A DNA stretch of 64,000 nucleotides from Hyphomicrobiales bacterium. GTDB taxonomy: Bacteria; Pseudomonadota; Alphaproteobacteria; Rhizobiales; Rhizobiaceae. The stretch lies in the NCBI GenBank assembly GCA_900470805.1, contig UCCA01000030.1, positions 1-64,000 on the forward strand. The letters are read 5' to 3'. Of the stretch, positions 24,412 through 34,128 are shown one piece after another. A program made the translations under genes and the position numbers. The notes under the pieces were generated by a model. That model worked only from the letters and a program-made list of their open reading frames with translations, was not told the DNA's origin and did no database searches. Position 1 is the first letter of the stretch; each line of letters starts with the position of its first letter.

Positions 24412-24708
24412 TCACGCAACCTCAAATGGGTCGAGCAGCAGCGCCGTGCGTTCGGCGAGATCGTTGATGACGCCGAAATAGTTCAGGTAATGCGCGGTCT
24501 CGCGATGGGCGGTGACCGCCAGGCTGTCGCGGTAGAGTTCGTCGAGGACGAAGCGATCCGGATTGCCCTGATCCTGCCAGATGTCCCAGCGCAGGTTTCC
24601 CGGTTCGGCCCGGCAGGCGGGCGCCATGTCGACGAGCAGCTTGGCCAGATCGCCGGTCTTGTTGGGTCTGGCGCTGAGGATGGCCATGATCTTGACGGGT
24701 TCGGACAT
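24412..24708 (-). CDS. Antibiotic biosynthesis monooxygenase (ABM) domain protein
   Basis: The 98-residue protein is one ferredoxin-like ABM domain: VKIMAILSARPNKTGDLAKLLVD at the start and GNLRWDIWQDQGNPDRFVLDELYRD in the middle. Members are small dimeric oxygenases or quinol-modifying enzymes (YgiN type). It is upstream of the SDR gene, a frequent pairing in quinone or aromatic redox detoxification. AAAGGAA precedes the ATG by 8 bases. The substrate is not known. Confidence 0.85.
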   Translation of the reverse strand: MSEPVKIMAILSARPNKTGDLAKLLVDMAPACRAEPGNLRWDIWQDQGNPDRFVLDELYRDSLAVTAHRETAHYLNYFGVINDLAERTALLLDPFEVA

Positions 24709-25099
24709 TGGTGCGGTTCCTTTGCGTATGTCGCCAGCCTAGCCACCGGCGGGCCGGCCGTTTCGCCTGTGGATAGCGGTGGCGTCAGCCGGCACGGGCG
24801 TGATCGAGAGGTTGGTGTCTCTCTCAACAAGGAAAAGATGCGCCTTCCGGAGGTATTTTAGAAATTTATTTTCTGTATCCTAGATATTCATTCCTCATGA
24901 TGACTGGATGCCAAGCCAAGCTGGCCGGTGGATGGCACTAATCTCGCCGGCAACTGCCGGTGCTCGTGGTGAGGCTTGCGCGCCGTTCCTGCCGCAGTGG
25001 AATCTCAGGATGGGCCATGTGTGAGCCCATGCGTTTCTGCCCGTTAACCGCGATGGGAGGTCTAACGGCACTTTATCCGTGTCGCCTCGTTTATCAGTC
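24709..25099. other. Intergenic region, no gene seen
   Basis: These 391 bases separate the minus-strand ABM gene from the plus-strand vWA gene and should hold promoters for both. An AT-rich patch (GTATTTTAGAAATTTATTTTC) at 24850-24875 is the best candidate promoter area. A small hairpin (ATGGGC with GCCCAT) lies at about 25010-25030. No gene with a ribosome site was found. Confidence 0.4.
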
Positions 25100-26293
25100 A
25101 TGGCTTATGTTCTGGATGACGCGCGGCGCCTCTGGCGTCGCCGGGATGGGAATTTCGGCATGCTGACGGCGATCGTCATGCCATTGCTGATCGGCGTTGC
25201 TGGGCTGGCGATCGATACGGTCAACATCTCCGTGTCGCAGCGACAGCTGCAGGATGCCACCGACGCGGCTGCGCTTGCGGTTTCGACGGCGCTGGCAAAC
25301 GGCAAGGCCGACGACACATCGGGCAAGGCGCTGGGCAAGGATTTCGTGTCCGGGCAAGTTGGTGTGGCGATGGGCAGCGCGGCCGCTGCGGCCGCCAAGA
25401 ACGCCACCGCCGTCTCCATCGCGACGACGACGACCTCATCCGGCAAGAGCTTCGCGGTGACAGTCACGTCGTCGGTGTCGATTTCCATGACGCCGCTGAC
25501 CGGGCTTGTCGCCGGCAGCAATTTTCTGGTTTCAGCGGCCAGCAAGACAGCCAGCGGCATGGGCACGACCAAGACCGGCGTCTCGATCGAGTTGGTGCTC
25601 GACGCATCGACCTCGATGGCCGAAGACACGACCACGGTGAGCGGTACGAAGTGCCTGATCAACGTGCTCGGCATCTGCATCGGCACGCAACCGGCCTATT
25701 ACACCAAGATTGATGCGCTGAAGATCGCCGCGGGCAAGCTGTTCGATTCGCTCGACAAGTTTGATCCGAACACTCGCTATGTCCGAAGCGGCGCGATTTC
25801 CTACACCAGCAGCATCAAGGGGCAATCGGCAATGGACTGGGGTACAGCCAAGGCCCGCGATCACGTGACAAAGATAGATATAAAGCAGAACAGCGGTACG
25901 GACGCGACCGCTGCCATGAAGGCCGCGAACGCCAACATCGCCAGGAACCAATATGGCACTGACCCCGAAAGCGTCGAGCAGGCCAAGAAGCTCAACACCA
26001 ATTCCGACCGGATCATCGTTCTGATGACCGATGGCGACATGACCGGCGACACGATTGTCTGGAACAGCAAGCTCGACCAGTCGGTGCGCGACGAGTGCAC
26101 AACGGCCAAGGCTGCCGGTATCAAGATCTACACCGTGGCTTTCATGGCGCCGGACAAGGGCAAGAGCCTGCTGAAGTTCTGCGCCTCGACGGACGCCAAC
26201 TATTACGAGCCGAATACGATGGATGCTTTGACAGCAGCATTCAACGCGATCGGCGATGCGGCTACGAAAGCGACCAGCCGGTTGACAAACTGA
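25100..26293 (+). CDS. TadG-like protein with von Willebrand factor A domain
   Basis: The protein is about 397 residues from ATG 25100 (GTG 25079 is an alternative). The N-terminus has the TadE/TadG pilin-like helix: RRRDGNFGMLTAIVMPLLIG followed by IDTVNISVSQRQLQDATDAAALA. Residues about 155-390 form a vWA domain with the MIDAS motif DASTS and a VLMTDGDMTG strand. It is membrane-anchored with the vWA domain outside. A paralogue at 48074-49285 shares the end TVAFMAPDKGKSLLK and a terminal RLTN. No tad secretion genes lie near, so its role in pili is uncertain. Confidence 0.85.
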   Translation: MAYVLDDARRLWRRRDGNFGMLTAIVMPLLIGVAGLAIDTVNISVSQRQLQDATDAAALAVSTALANGKADDTSGKALGKDFVSGQVGVAMGSAAAAAAKNATAVSIATTTTSSGKSFAVTVTSSVSISMTPLTGLVAGSNFLVSAASKTASGMGTTKTGVSIELVLDASTSMAEDTTTVSGTKCLINVLGICIGTQPAYYTKIDALKIAAGKLFDSLDKFDPNTRYVRSGAISYTSSIKGQSAMDWGTAKARDHVTKIDIKQNSGTDATAAMKAANANIARNQYGTDPESVEQAKKLNTNSDRIIVLMTDGDMTGDTIVWNSKLDQSVRDECTTAKAAGIKIYTVAFMAPDKGKSLLKFCASTDANYYEPNTMDALTAAFNAIGDAATKATSRLTN

Positions 26294-26587
26294 AGCCGGG
26301 ATCAGCCGGGAAGAGCCCGTTCCGCCCGTCAAAAACCCGCCGCGAGTTTGGGTTCACGGCGGGTTAATGCTGAATTGGCAAAGGTGTTAACGTCGCGATA
26401 ACGCAAAAGCCAATTCAGGTGGCCGACGTTAAGGCGGGCGATCTCCGGGGGCTCCTCCACCAAAAGGCGTAGGTGGCGCTTCGTTCCGGGGATGTTCGTG
26501 TCCTGTCCGCAACAACGCTAATATTGGGCGGATTGCCGATCGCGGTGTGTGGACAAGTCCGCCCATGCAGGACAGCCGCAGTGATCG
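26294..26587. terminator. Hairpin terminator candidate in intergenic region after the vWA gene
   Basis: AACCCGCCG at 26334-26342 pairs with CGGCGGGTT at 26357-26365, about 40 bp after the vWA stop. The T-run is short (TTAATG), so termination is only likely. The rest of this 294-base gap shows no gene. Confidence 0.5.
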
Positions 26588-26926
26588 TCAGTGAAACGGG
26601 CGCACCTCGATCGGCGCGCGACAGGCGATGGCGGCCTTACGGCCCCAGGCGAGCGCCTCGTCAAGATCCGCCGCCTCAAGCACCCAGAAGCCGCCCATGT
26701 GCTCGCTGGTCTTGAGGTATGGCCCTTTGGTGACCTCCACCTCTCCACCCGGCTGCTTGCGCAGCGACACAGCGCTCGTGGCCGCGTGCAATCCGCCAAC
26801 GAAGATGCGGATGCCGGCGGCCTTCATCTCCTCGTTGAGCGCGCGGATCTCGCGCTGCATGTCTTCGCCCTCGACAGAGGGATCGTAGTTATCGGGGTGG
26901 TGAACGGCAACGAGGTACTGGGTCAT
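26588..26926 (-). CDS. YciI-like (DGPF domain) protein
   Basis: The 112-residue protein begins MTQYLVAVHHPDNYDPSVEGEDM and contains EEMKAAGIRIFVGGLH and TKGPYLKTSEHMGGFWVLEAADLDEAL, the pattern of the YCII/DGPF family. These are small ferredoxin-like proteins often encoded near ECF sigma factors and of unclear catalysis. Here no sigma factor is adjacent. GGAGGAGATGTC precedes the ATG. Confidence 0.85.
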   Translation of the reverse strand: MTQYLVAVHHPDNYDPSVEGEDMQREIRALNEEMKAAGIRIFVGGLHAATSAVSLRKQPGGEVEVTKGPYLKTSEHMGGFWVLEAADLDEALAWGRKAAIACRAPIEVRPFH

Positions 26927-27097
26927 GACATCTCCTCCAGGATTGTCGGCCAGCCGGTCGGCCTGCCTTCCCTATCAAGACGAAAGACTAGAGCGCGATC
27001 CGACAGCGTGGCTGAGAAAACACCTAGCGCTGCCAGCGGATGTTGCTAGCGCCGACCGCGTTCAGCCATGGCCATCGGGGCCGAACGCTGTCGCAGC

Positions 27098-27478
27098 TCA
27101 GGGGTAGAGATAGTATTTCGCCCAGTCCTTGCGGGCGATCAGCGCGCCCCGCTTGAACGTGAAGGAGAGGATGGTCAGGTGATCGGCGCTGGTCGTGCAG
27201 GCGTAGGAAAGGCGAAACCACTGGCCTTTCTGCCGGAACACGGCGCCTGGCGCTTCGACATGCGCGGCCGTGCGCGTCGGGTGCGAGAAGGTGTAGGAGA
27301 TCACTTTATCGGCGTTCAGGCGATCCATCGCCTCGATGTCACATCTCTGGTCGAGCTGATCAGCCGGATAGAGTTTCTCGATCTGCGCGATCGTCCTAGC
27401 ATCGAGAGCCAAGGCTTGAGAGGTCAGCGCAAGGAACGCGAGAATGAGAAGGCCGGCGCGGCCGAAGAAGTTTGCCAT
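27098..27478 (-). CDS. DUF930-like secreted protein
   Basis: The 126-residue protein has a signal peptide (residues 1-24, cleavage after ALA) and then LDARTIAQIEKLYPADQLDQRCDIEAM, which with RLSYACTTSADHLTILSFTFK fits the DUF930 family. Two cysteines (in QRCDIE and YACTTS) probably form a disulfide. It is a periplasmic or exported protein of unknown role. It stands alone; its ribosome site is weak. Confidence 0.75.
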   Translation of the reverse strand: MANFFGRAGLLILAFLALTSQALALDARTIAQIEKLYPADQLDQRCDIEAMDRLNADKVISYTFSHPTRTAAHVEAPGAVFRQKGQWFRLSYACTTSADHLTILSFTFKRGALIARKDWAKYYLYP

Positions 27479-27576
27479 GGCAAGCCGACTAGCACGCGGC
27501 GCCGTTCCTGTTCAAGCTTTGGGCCTGTGCGTCAGGGTCGCAGGTGGCTTGACCGGTGGGCCGGCCGCCCCGGATA

Positions 27577-28050
27577 TCAGCCGCGGCGCGCCGCCTCGAT
27601 CGCGGCGACGTCGATCTTGCGCATCGTCATCATCGCGTCGAAGGCGCGCTTCGCCTCGCCGCCGCCGGCTCTCATCGCCTCCATCAGAACCCGCGGGGTG
27701 ATCTGCCAGGAAATGCCCCATCTGTCCTTGCACCAGCCGCATTCGCTTTCCTGGCCGCCGTTTCCGACGATCGCGTTCCAATAACGATCAGTCTCCTCCT
27801 GGTCATCTGTGGCAATCTGAAACGAGAAGGCCTCGCTGTGCTTGAAGGTCGGGCCGCCGTTCAGTCCCATGCAGGGGATGCCGGCGACGGTGAACTCGAC
27901 CACCAGCACGTCATCCTGCCTGCCGTCGGGGTAATCGCCCGGGGCGCGGATCACCGACGTGACCTCGCTGTCGGGAAAGAGGCCGGCATAGAAATTCGCG
28001 GCCGCCTCGGCGTTCTTGTCATACCATACGCAGATCGTGTTTTTGGCCAT
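27577..28050 (-). CDS. VOC family protein, PhnB/3-demethylubiquinone-methyltransferase-like fold
   Basis: The 157-residue protein begins MAKNTICVWYDKNAEAAANFYAGLF and includes GGPTFKHSEAFSFQI and CGWCKDRWGISWQITPRVL, features of the PhnB-like group of the vicinal oxygen chelate superfamily. The family was named for a ubiquinone methyltransferase but the fold is glyoxalase-like and the substrate is unknown. The start at 28050 is after GGGAGCGAGACG; the frame is open further upstream without protein-like text. Confidence 0.82.
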   Translation of the reverse strand: MAKNTICVWYDKNAEAAANFYAGLFPDSEVTSVIRAPGDYPDGRQDDVLVVEFTVAGIPCMGLNGGPTFKHSEAFSFQIATDDQEETDRYWNAIVGNGGQESECGWCKDRWGISWQITPRVLMEAMRAGGGEAKRAFDAMMTMRKIDVAAIEAARRG

Positions 28051-28218
28051 CGTCTCGCTCCCTTGGCTGCGGTGTTTTCCATCCTCTGAGGGACATAAGA
28101 GCCGGGCGATTTTTCTCCACCCGGCGCGTTGATTTCCGCGCGAATAAAGCATGTTGAAACCAGCTTGCGCGCAACAGAACGGCTTGGGAGCTTGATGACG
28201 GCTGCGGCAGCGCACCGT

Positions 28219-28686
28219 TCAGGGGCAGTCGCTATTCGATATCGTATACGCGAGACGCTGGCCGTCGACAGTGTATCCGTATTCGACAGCCCGAGGACTG
28301 CCTGCTTTCATCCGAGGTTTCCAGTAGGCGCACTGCTGAGGCAACGTGGCTGCCTTGATCAGGGTCACGTCGAAATTCCCCGACTGATCCAAAAGCGTAT
28401 AGTCGTAAATGTATACGCCTTTTTTGATCGCGAACTTGTCCAACGTCGTAGCGTCGTCGATCTTGAGGGGAAGTTTCGAGTTCGCGTTCGCCTCGATGGC
28501 GAATGGCATGACGACATCCTTTACCAGCGTCGGTGTGGTGCCGACTACGATCACCGGAAGTATGATTGAAGCCTTTGTGCCGGCTTTGATGTGCAAGGCC
28601 TTGCCGAGCAGTACGGCGCATAGGCCAAGAATGCCCCCAACCAACCCATAAACTGCCAATTCTGGCAGTGAACCAAGAAATGCCAT
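28219..28686 (-). CDS. Hypothetical membrane-anchored protein
   Basis: This 155-residue protein has two hydrophobic stretches (residues about 8-26 and 36-54) and a C-terminal domain (about 60-155) with three cysteines (QQCAYW near the middle, NSDCP at the end). AAGGAAATTACGGTC precedes the ATG at 28686. The C-terminal part is beta-rich and probably periplasmic. No family is recognised; the regular codon pattern and ribosome site support a real gene. Confidence 0.6.
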   Translation of the reverse strand: MAFLGSLPELAVYGLVGGILGLCAVLLGKALHIKAGTKASIILPVIVVGTTPTLVKDVVMPFAIEANANSKLPLKIDDATTLDKFAIKKGVYIYDYTLLDQSGNFDVTLIKAATLPQQCAYWKPRMKAGSPRAVEYGYTVDGQRLAYTISNSDCP

Positions 28687-28977
28687 GACCGTAATTTCCT
28701 TATGATATTAAATATATGTGATCCACTATCTGTCAGGCTGAGTTTGGTTGTCCATCATAATTGTTATCGCCATGGGGGAAGTTTCGGCTTTTGTTTGTGA
28801 TCGCCCGCCGTTGCCGGTGAGCAAGATGCCTCGTACGTGTGCGGCATCCACATCAATCTTGCACCGTGTCAAAACAAAAGCCATTTGGCGTCGCAAAAGA
28901 AACGTTGTGCCGCATTTGGATTTGCGATTTGTATGGCCGACGACAGGGGACCTTTCCCCGTAAGGAGATGATGGCGG
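28687..28977. other. Intergenic region before the sarcosine oxidase operon
   Basis: These 291 bases hold the likely promoter of soxB and the upstream signal of the divergent hypothetical gene. Near the soxB start is AAGGAGATGATGGCGG, the ribosome site. No regulator gene is adjacent, and no operator repeat was obvious. Confidence 0.4.
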
Positions 28978-30231
28978 ATGCGCAGATATTCGGTTTTTGC
29001 CGTGGCACGGGAGGCTCTTCGGGGTCATAAGGGCTGGGACAAGCAGTGGACTTCGCCGGAGCCGCGTTCCGAATACGACGTGATCATCATCGGCGGCGGC
29101 GGGCATGGTCTGGGTGCGGCCTACTATCTCGCCAAGGAGCACGGCATCACCAATGTCGCGGTGATCGAGAAGGGCTGGCTCGGCGGCGGCAACACCGGAC
29201 GCAACACCACCATCATCCGCTCGAACTATCTCTACGAAGAGAGCATGCACATCTACGAGCATTCGATGAAGCTCTGGGAAGGGCTCAGTCAGGATCTCAA
29301 CTACAACGTCATGTACTCGCCGCGCGGCGTGATGATGCTTTCGCACAATGTCCACGACCAGCAATCCTTCAAGCGCCACATCCACGCCAACCGTCTCTAC
29401 GGCATCGACAATGAATGGATGACCCCTGAGCAGGCGAAAGCTTATTGTCCGCCGCTCGATATCTCCGCCAGCGCCCGCTATCCGATCAACGGTGCTGCTC
29501 TCCAGCGCCGCGGCGGCACGGCGCGTCACGATGCTGTTGCCTGGGGCTATGCGCGCGCGGCGTCTGATCGCGGCGTCCACATCATCCAGAATTGCGAAGT
29601 GACCGGCATCCGCCGCGGCCCCGACGGTCGCGTCACCGGCGTCGAGACATCCCGCGGCTTCATCGGCGCCAAGAAGGTCGGCGTTTCGGCCGCCGGACAT
29701 ACCACCACGATCATGAAGATGGCCGACGTGCGCGTTCCCTTGCAGTCGAGCCCGCTGCAGGCGCTGGTTTCCGAACCGCTGAAGCCGATCTTCCCCTGCG
29801 TGGTCATGTCCAACACCGTGCATGCCTATATCTCGCAGTCCGACAAGGGCGAGCTCGTCATCGGCGCCGGCACCGACCAGTACAATTCCTACAGCCAGAC
29901 CGGCGGGTTGCAGATCATCACCCATACGCTCGATGCCATCTGCGAGCTGTTCCCGATGTTCCGCCGCGTCAAGATGATGCGGCAGTGGGGCGGGATCGTC
30001 GACAACACGCCGGATCGCTCCGCCATCCAGTCGAAGACCCCGGTTCCGGGCCTCTACGTCAACTGCGGCTGGGGCACGGGCGGCTTCAAGGCGACGCCGG
30101 GTTCGGCCAATCTCTTCGCGCATCTGATTGCCCGCGACGAGGCCCACCAGTTCAACGCCGGCCTGACGCTGGACCGCTTCCGCTCCGGCCGTCTGATCGA
30201 CGAAGCCGCAGCCGCCGCCGTCGCGCACTGA
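28978..30231 (+). CDS. soxB: Sarcosine oxidase beta subunit
   Basis: The 417-residue protein begins MRRYSVFAVAREALRGHKGW, the usual SoxB N-terminus, followed by the FAD-binding IIIGGGGHGLGAAYYLAKEHG near residue 37 and the GNTGRNTTIIRSNYL stretch. It oxidises the N-methyl amine of sarcosine using non-covalent FAD and covalently bound FMN within the heterotetramer. It lies first in soxBDAG, with 12 bp to soxD. Full length for the family. Confidence 0.95.
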   Translation: MRRYSVFAVAREALRGHKGWDKQWTSPEPRSEYDVIIIGGGGHGLGAAYYLAKEHGITNVAVIEKGWLGGGNTGRNTTIIRSNYLYEESMHIYEHSMKLWEGLSQDLNYNVMYSPRGVMMLSHNVHDQQSFKRHIHANRLYGIDNEWMTPEQAKAYCPPLDISASARYPINGAALQRRGGTARHDAVAWGYARAASDRGVHIIQNCEVTGIRRGPDGRVTGVETSRGFIGAKKVGVSAAGHTTTIMKMADVRVPLQSSPLQALVSEPLKPIFPCVVMSNTVHAYISQSDKGELVIGAGTDQYNSYSQTGGLQIITHTLDAICELFPMFRRVKMMRQWGGIVDNTPDRSAIQSKTPVPGLYVNCGWGTGGFKATPGSANLFAHLIARDEAHQFNAGLTLDRFRSGRLIDEAAAAAVAH

Positions 30232-30243
30232 CACGAGGACATC

Positions 30244-30585
30244 ATGCTTCTTATCTATTGCCCATACTGTCAGGAAGAGCGTTCCGAGCTCGAGTTTCGC
30301 GGCGCCGGCGATGCGCATATCGCCCGCCCGACCAATATCGCCGACATCTCCGACGAAGCGTTCGAGGAGTTCTTCTTCCTGCGCGACAACCCCAAGGGCC
30401 TGATCTTCGAGCGCTGGCGCCACCAGCACGGATGCGGCCGCTTCTTCAACGCGGCGCGTGATACGATCAGCGACAAGTTCATCGTGACCTACAAGGCCGG
30501 GGAGCCGAAGCCCGAGATCGGGGCGCCCGCCGTTCCGCATGCTCCAGTCGAGACATACGAGCAGCTCGAGGGAGAAGCGAAATGA
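30244..30585 (+). CDS. soxD: Sarcosine oxidase delta subunit
   Basis: The 113-residue protein begins MLLIYCPYCQEERSELEF, in which CPYC together with the later HxHGCxRFF cysteine and histidine make the zinc site of SoxD. It is a structural zinc-binding subunit of heterotetrameric sarcosine oxidase. Its stop overlaps soxA by 4 bp. The start follows GAGGACATC. Confidence 0.93.
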   Translation: MLLIYCPYCQEERSELEFRGAGDAHIARPTNIADISDEAFEEFFFLRDNPKGLIFERWRHQHGCGRFFNAARDTISDKFIVTYKAGEPKPEIGAPAVPHAPVETYEQLEGEAK

Positions 30586-33500
30586 GCGCAACCAACCGTA
30601 TATCAGGCAAGGGCCGCCTGACGCCCGCCCGAACCGCGCGCTTCACCTTCGACGGCAAGACCTACACGGCGCTTGAGGGCGATACCGTCGCCTCCGCGCT
30701 GATCGCCAACAACATCCACCTCGTCGGCCGCTCGTTCAAATATCACCGCCCGCGCGGCATTCTGTCTGCCGGCGCCGAAGAGCCGAACGCGCTGATCGAC
30801 GTGTCGCGCGATGCCGCCCGCAAGCAGCCGAACGTGCGCGCCACGGTGCAGGAAGTGTTCGACGGCATGATCGTCGAATCGCAGAACCGCTTTCCGTCGC
30901 TGTCCTTCGATATCGGCGGCATCAACAATTTCCTGTCGCCGTTCTTCGCGGCCGGCTTCTACTACAAGACCTTCATGTGGCCGCGGGCCGCGTGGAAGCA
31001 TGTCTATGAACCGATCATCCGCCGCGCCGCCGGTCTCGGTGTCGCGCCGAAGGAGGCCGATCCCGATCACTATGCCAGCCGATATGCCTATTGCGACGTG
31101 CTTGTCATCGGTGCCGGTGTCGCTGGCCTCTCGGCTGCACTGGCTGCCGCGCATGCCGGCGCCAAGGTCATCCTCTGCGACGAGCAGGCGGAAGCCGGCG
31201 GCGCGCTGCGCTATGACAGCGGCGTCAAGGTTGACGGCCTCGACGGATACGCCTGGGTGCAGAAGACGATCGCCAGCCTGAAGGCGCTTGATAATGTGCA
31301 GGTGCTGACCCGCACGACGGCATTCGGCTACTACAACCACAATTTCGTCGGTCTTGCCGAGCGCGTCACCGACCATATCGCCAATCCCGGCCGCGACCTG
31401 CCGCGCGAGCGGCTGTGGCAGGTGCGCGCCAAGCGCGTCATCCTCGCCAATGGCGCCATCGAGCGGCACATGGTGTTCCCGAACAACGACCGCCCCGGTA
31501 TCATGCTGGCATCGGCGGCGCGGATGTATCTCAACCAGTACGGCGTCGCCGTTGGCCAGAAGGTCGGCGTCTATACCGCGCATGACTCGGCCTACGAAGC
31601 CGCCTTCGATCTGAAGCGCGCCGGTGTCGAGATCGCCGCGATCGTCGACAGCAGGCAGACGCCGGGTGCTGATGTGCTGGCCGAAGCACGTTCGCTCGGC
31701 ATCGACGTTCTGGCCGGCCAGTCCGTCGTCAACACATCTGGCAAGCTGCGCGTGTCGTCGATGACAGTCGCCCGCAACGGCGGCGGCTCGCCGCGCAAGA
31801 TCGCCGTCGATGCGCTGCTGGTTTCGGCCGGCTGGACGCCGTCGGTGCATCTGTTCTCGCAGTCGCGCGGCAAGGTGAAGTTCGAGCCGGAAACGCAGCG
31901 CTTCCTGCCCGGCACCTATGCGCAGGATTGCCTCTCTGTCGGCGCCTGCAACGGCACCGACGACCTGCAACAGACGATCGAGGAATCGCTGGCAGCCGGT
32001 GAACTGATGGCGCAGGCATCAGGCAAATCGGCTGCAGCGTCTTCTGGCGGCAAGATCAGCCTGTCGTCCGAGCAGGCCTATCAGTGGACCGGCGGGATGA
32101 TCGGGGCCGCCGAAGGTGCGGGGCCGGAGACCAGCGCCAAGGCGTTCATCGATTTCCAGCACGATGTTTGCGCCAAGGATATCCGCCTTGCAGTGCGCGA
32201 AGGGATGCACTCGATCGAGCACATCAAGCGCTTCACCACCAACGGTATGGCCTCCGACCAGGGCAAGCTCTCCAACATGCACGGCTTGGCGATCGCCGCC
32301 GAAATGCTCGGCAAGGAAATCCCGCAGGTCGGTCTCACCACCTTCCGCGCGCCCTATACGCCCGTAACCTACGGCACGCTGATCGCGCATTCGCGTGGCG
32401 AGTTGTTCGACCCGACGCGCAAGACGCCGCTGCACCCGTGGGAAGAAGCCCATGGCGCCGTGTTCGAGGATGTCGGCAACTGGAAGCGTGCGTGGTTCTA
32501 TCCGCGTGCCGGCGAGACGATGCACCAGGCGGTGGCGCGCGAATGCAAGACGGCGCGTGATGTGGCCGGCGTGTTCGATGCCTCGACGCTCGGCAAGATC
32601 GAGGTCGTCGGGCCCGACGCGGCCGAGTTCATGAACCTTATGTACACCAACGCGTGGGACACGCTGAAGCCGGGCAAGTGCCGCTACGGCATCATGACCC
32701 GAGACGACGGCTTCGTTTATGACGACGGCGTCGTCGGGCGTCTGGCCGACGATCGCTTCCATGTGACGACGACGACGGGCGGCGCGCCGCGCGTACTCAA
32801 CCACATGGAAGACTACCTGCAGACCGAGTTCCCGCATCTGAAGGTGTGGCTGACATCGGTGACAGAGCAGTGGGCGGTCATTGCCGTGCAGGGACCGAAG
32901 GCGCGCGAGATCATCGCGCCGCTGGTAGACGGCGTCGATATCTCGAACGAGGCCTTCCCGCATATGAGCGTTGCCGAGTGCACGGTCATGGGCGTGCCGG
33001 CGCGCCTCTTCCGCGTGTCGTTCACCGGCGAGGCCGGCTTTGAAATCAACGTGCCGGCCGATTACGGCCAGTCGGTGCTCGAAGCCGTCTGGGCCAATGC
33101 CGAGCCGCTCGGCGCCTGCGTCTACGGCACCGAGACGATGCACGTGCTGCGCGCCGAGAAGGGCTACATCATCGTCGGGCAGGACACGGACGGAACCGTG
33201 ACTCCTGACGATGCCGGTCTGAACTGGGCGGTGTCGAAGAAGAAGACCGACTTCGTCGGCATTCGCGGGCTGAAGCGGCCGGACCTCGTGAAGGAGGGCC
33301 GCAAGCAGCTGGTGGGCCTCGTCACCAAGGATCCGACGCAGGTTCTGGAGGAGGGCGCACAGATCGTTGCCAATCCGAACGAGCCGAAGCCGATGACCAT
33401 GCTCGGTCACGTCACCTCGTCCTACTGGTCGGAAAATCTCGGCAAGTCGATCGCCTTTGCGCTGGTCGCGGGCGGACGGGCGCGCAAGGGCGAGACGCTC

Positions 33501-33587
33501 TACGTGCCGATGCCCGACAAGACGATCGCCGTCGAGGTAACCGACATGGTGTTCTTTGATAAGGAAGGAGGCCGCATCAATGGCTGA
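30582..33587 (+). CDS. soxA: Sarcosine oxidase alpha subunit
   Basis: The 1001-residue protein starts with a 2Fe-2S-ferredoxin-like domain lacking the cluster (residues 15-105). A Rossmann region follows with VLVIGAGVAGLSAALAAAH near residue 175, and the C-terminal half (about 600-1000) is a GcvT/aminomethyltransferase-like tetrahydrofolate-binding domain. This domain passes the one-carbon unit of sarcosine to tetrahydrofolate, giving 5,10-methylene-THF. GAGGGAGAAGCGAA precedes the ATG; soxG overlaps its end by 8 bp. Confidence 0.95.
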   Translation: MSATNRISGKGRLTPARTARFTFDGKTYTALEGDTVASALIANNIHLVGRSFKYHRPRGILSAGAEEPNALIDVSRDAARKQPNVRATVQEVFDGMIVESQNRFPSLSFDIGGINNFLSPFFAAGFYYKTFMWPRAAWKHVYEPIIRRAAGLGVAPKEADPDHYASRYAYCDVLVIGAGVAGLSAALAAAHAGAKVILCDEQAEAGGALRYDSGVKVDGLDGYAWVQKTIASLKALDNVQVLTRTTAFGYYNHNFVGLAERVTDHIANPGRDLPRERLWQVRAKRVILANGAIERHMVFPNNDRPGIMLASAARMYLNQYGVAVGQKVGVYTAHDSAYEAAFDLKRAGVEIAAIVDSRQTPGADVLAEARSLGIDVLAGQSVVNTSGKLRVSSMTVARNGGGSPRKIAVDALLVSAGWTPSVHLFSQSRGKVKFEPETQRFLPGTYAQDCLSVGACNGTDDLQQTIEESLAAGELMAQASGKSAAASSGGKISLSSEQAYQWTGGMIGAAEGAGPETSAKAFIDFQHDVCAKDIRLAVREGMHSIEHIKRFTTNGMASDQGKLSNMHGLAIAAEMLGKEIPQVGLTTFRAPYTPVTYGTLIAHSRGELFDPTRKTPLHPWEEAHGAVFEDVGNWKRAWFYPRAGETMHQAVARECKTARDVAGVFDASTLGKIEVVGPDAAEFMNLMYTNAWDTLKPGKCRYGIMTRDDGFVYDDGVVGRLADDRFHVTTTTGGAPRVLNHMEDYLQTEFPHLKVWLTSVTEQWAVIAVQGPKAREIIAPLVDGVDISNEAFPHMSVAECTVMGVPARLFRVSFTGEAGFEINVPADYGQSVLEAVWANAEPLGACVYGTETMHVLRAEKGYIIVGQDTDGTVTPDDAGLNWAVSKKKTDFVGIRGLKRPDLVKEGRKQLVGLVTKDPTQVLEEGAQIVANPNEPKPMTMLGHVTSSYWSENLGKSIAFALVAGGRARKGETLYVPMPDKTIAVEVTDMVFFDKEGGRING

Positions 33588-34128
33588 TACGGCAGTTCGC
33601 ACATCCGTTCTTTCAGGCAAGCAGGGCGGCTCGGCCACCGTCAGGCTGACACCGGCACCTGACGCCACCCGCGTGGCGCTGCGCGCACCGGCCGAATCGC
33701 TGGCAGCGCTGTCGTCGGCGCTCGGGGTGACCATTCCCGCCGCGCCGAAGACCTCGGGCCGCTCGGGCAGCCGCTCGGCGCTCTGGCTCGGACCGGACGA
33801 ATGGCTCGTCATCGACGAAAGCGGCGCCAACATGATGGATGGCCTCACGGCATCCGGCGTGGTTCACTCGGCGACCGACGTCTCGCATCGCAACGTCGCG
33901 ATCATCGTCTCCGGCCCCGGCGCCGAGACGGCGATCATGGCCGGCTGCCCGCAGGACCTGTCTCTCGATGCCTTCCCGGTTGGCGCTTGCTCGCGCACGC
34001 TGTTCGGCAAGGCCGAGATCGTGCTGTTCCGTACCGAGGAAGACACGTTCCGGGTGGAATGCTGGCGGTCGTTCGGCGACTTCGTCTTCGGGCTTCTGGC
34101 CGAGGGCGCGGCCGACGCGGCGCATTGA
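33580..34128 (+). CDS. soxG: Sarcosine oxidase gamma subunit
   Basis: The 182-residue protein begins MADTAVRTSVLSGKQGGS and has the GcvT-like fold of SoxG, with SALWLGPDEWLVIDE near residue 66 and the end FRVECWRSFGDFVFGLL. It is the fourth subunit of sarcosine oxidase and contacts the alpha subunit. The start at 33580 follows a very strong AAGGAAGGAGG site and overlaps soxA by 8 bp. A GGGAGCG/CGCTCCC hairpin follows the stop. Confidence 0.92.
   Translation: MADTAVRTSVLSGKQGGSATVRLTPAPDATRVALRAPAESLAALSSALGVTIPAAPKTSGRSGSRSALWLGPDEWLVIDESGANMMDGLTASGVVHSATDVSHRNVAIIVSGPGAETAIMAGCPQDLSLDAFPVGACSRTLFGKAEIVLFRTEEDTFRVECWRSFGDFVFGLLAEGAADAAH

Noticed and set aside
28726..30591. 621-codon minus-strand reading frame opposite soxB
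   Set aside because: Its composition is typical of antisense to a GC-rich gene, and soxB has full family signatures.
32019..33848. 609-codon minus-strand reading frame opposite soxA and soxG
   Set aside because: It spans two coding genes in reverse, with no ribosome site or domain.
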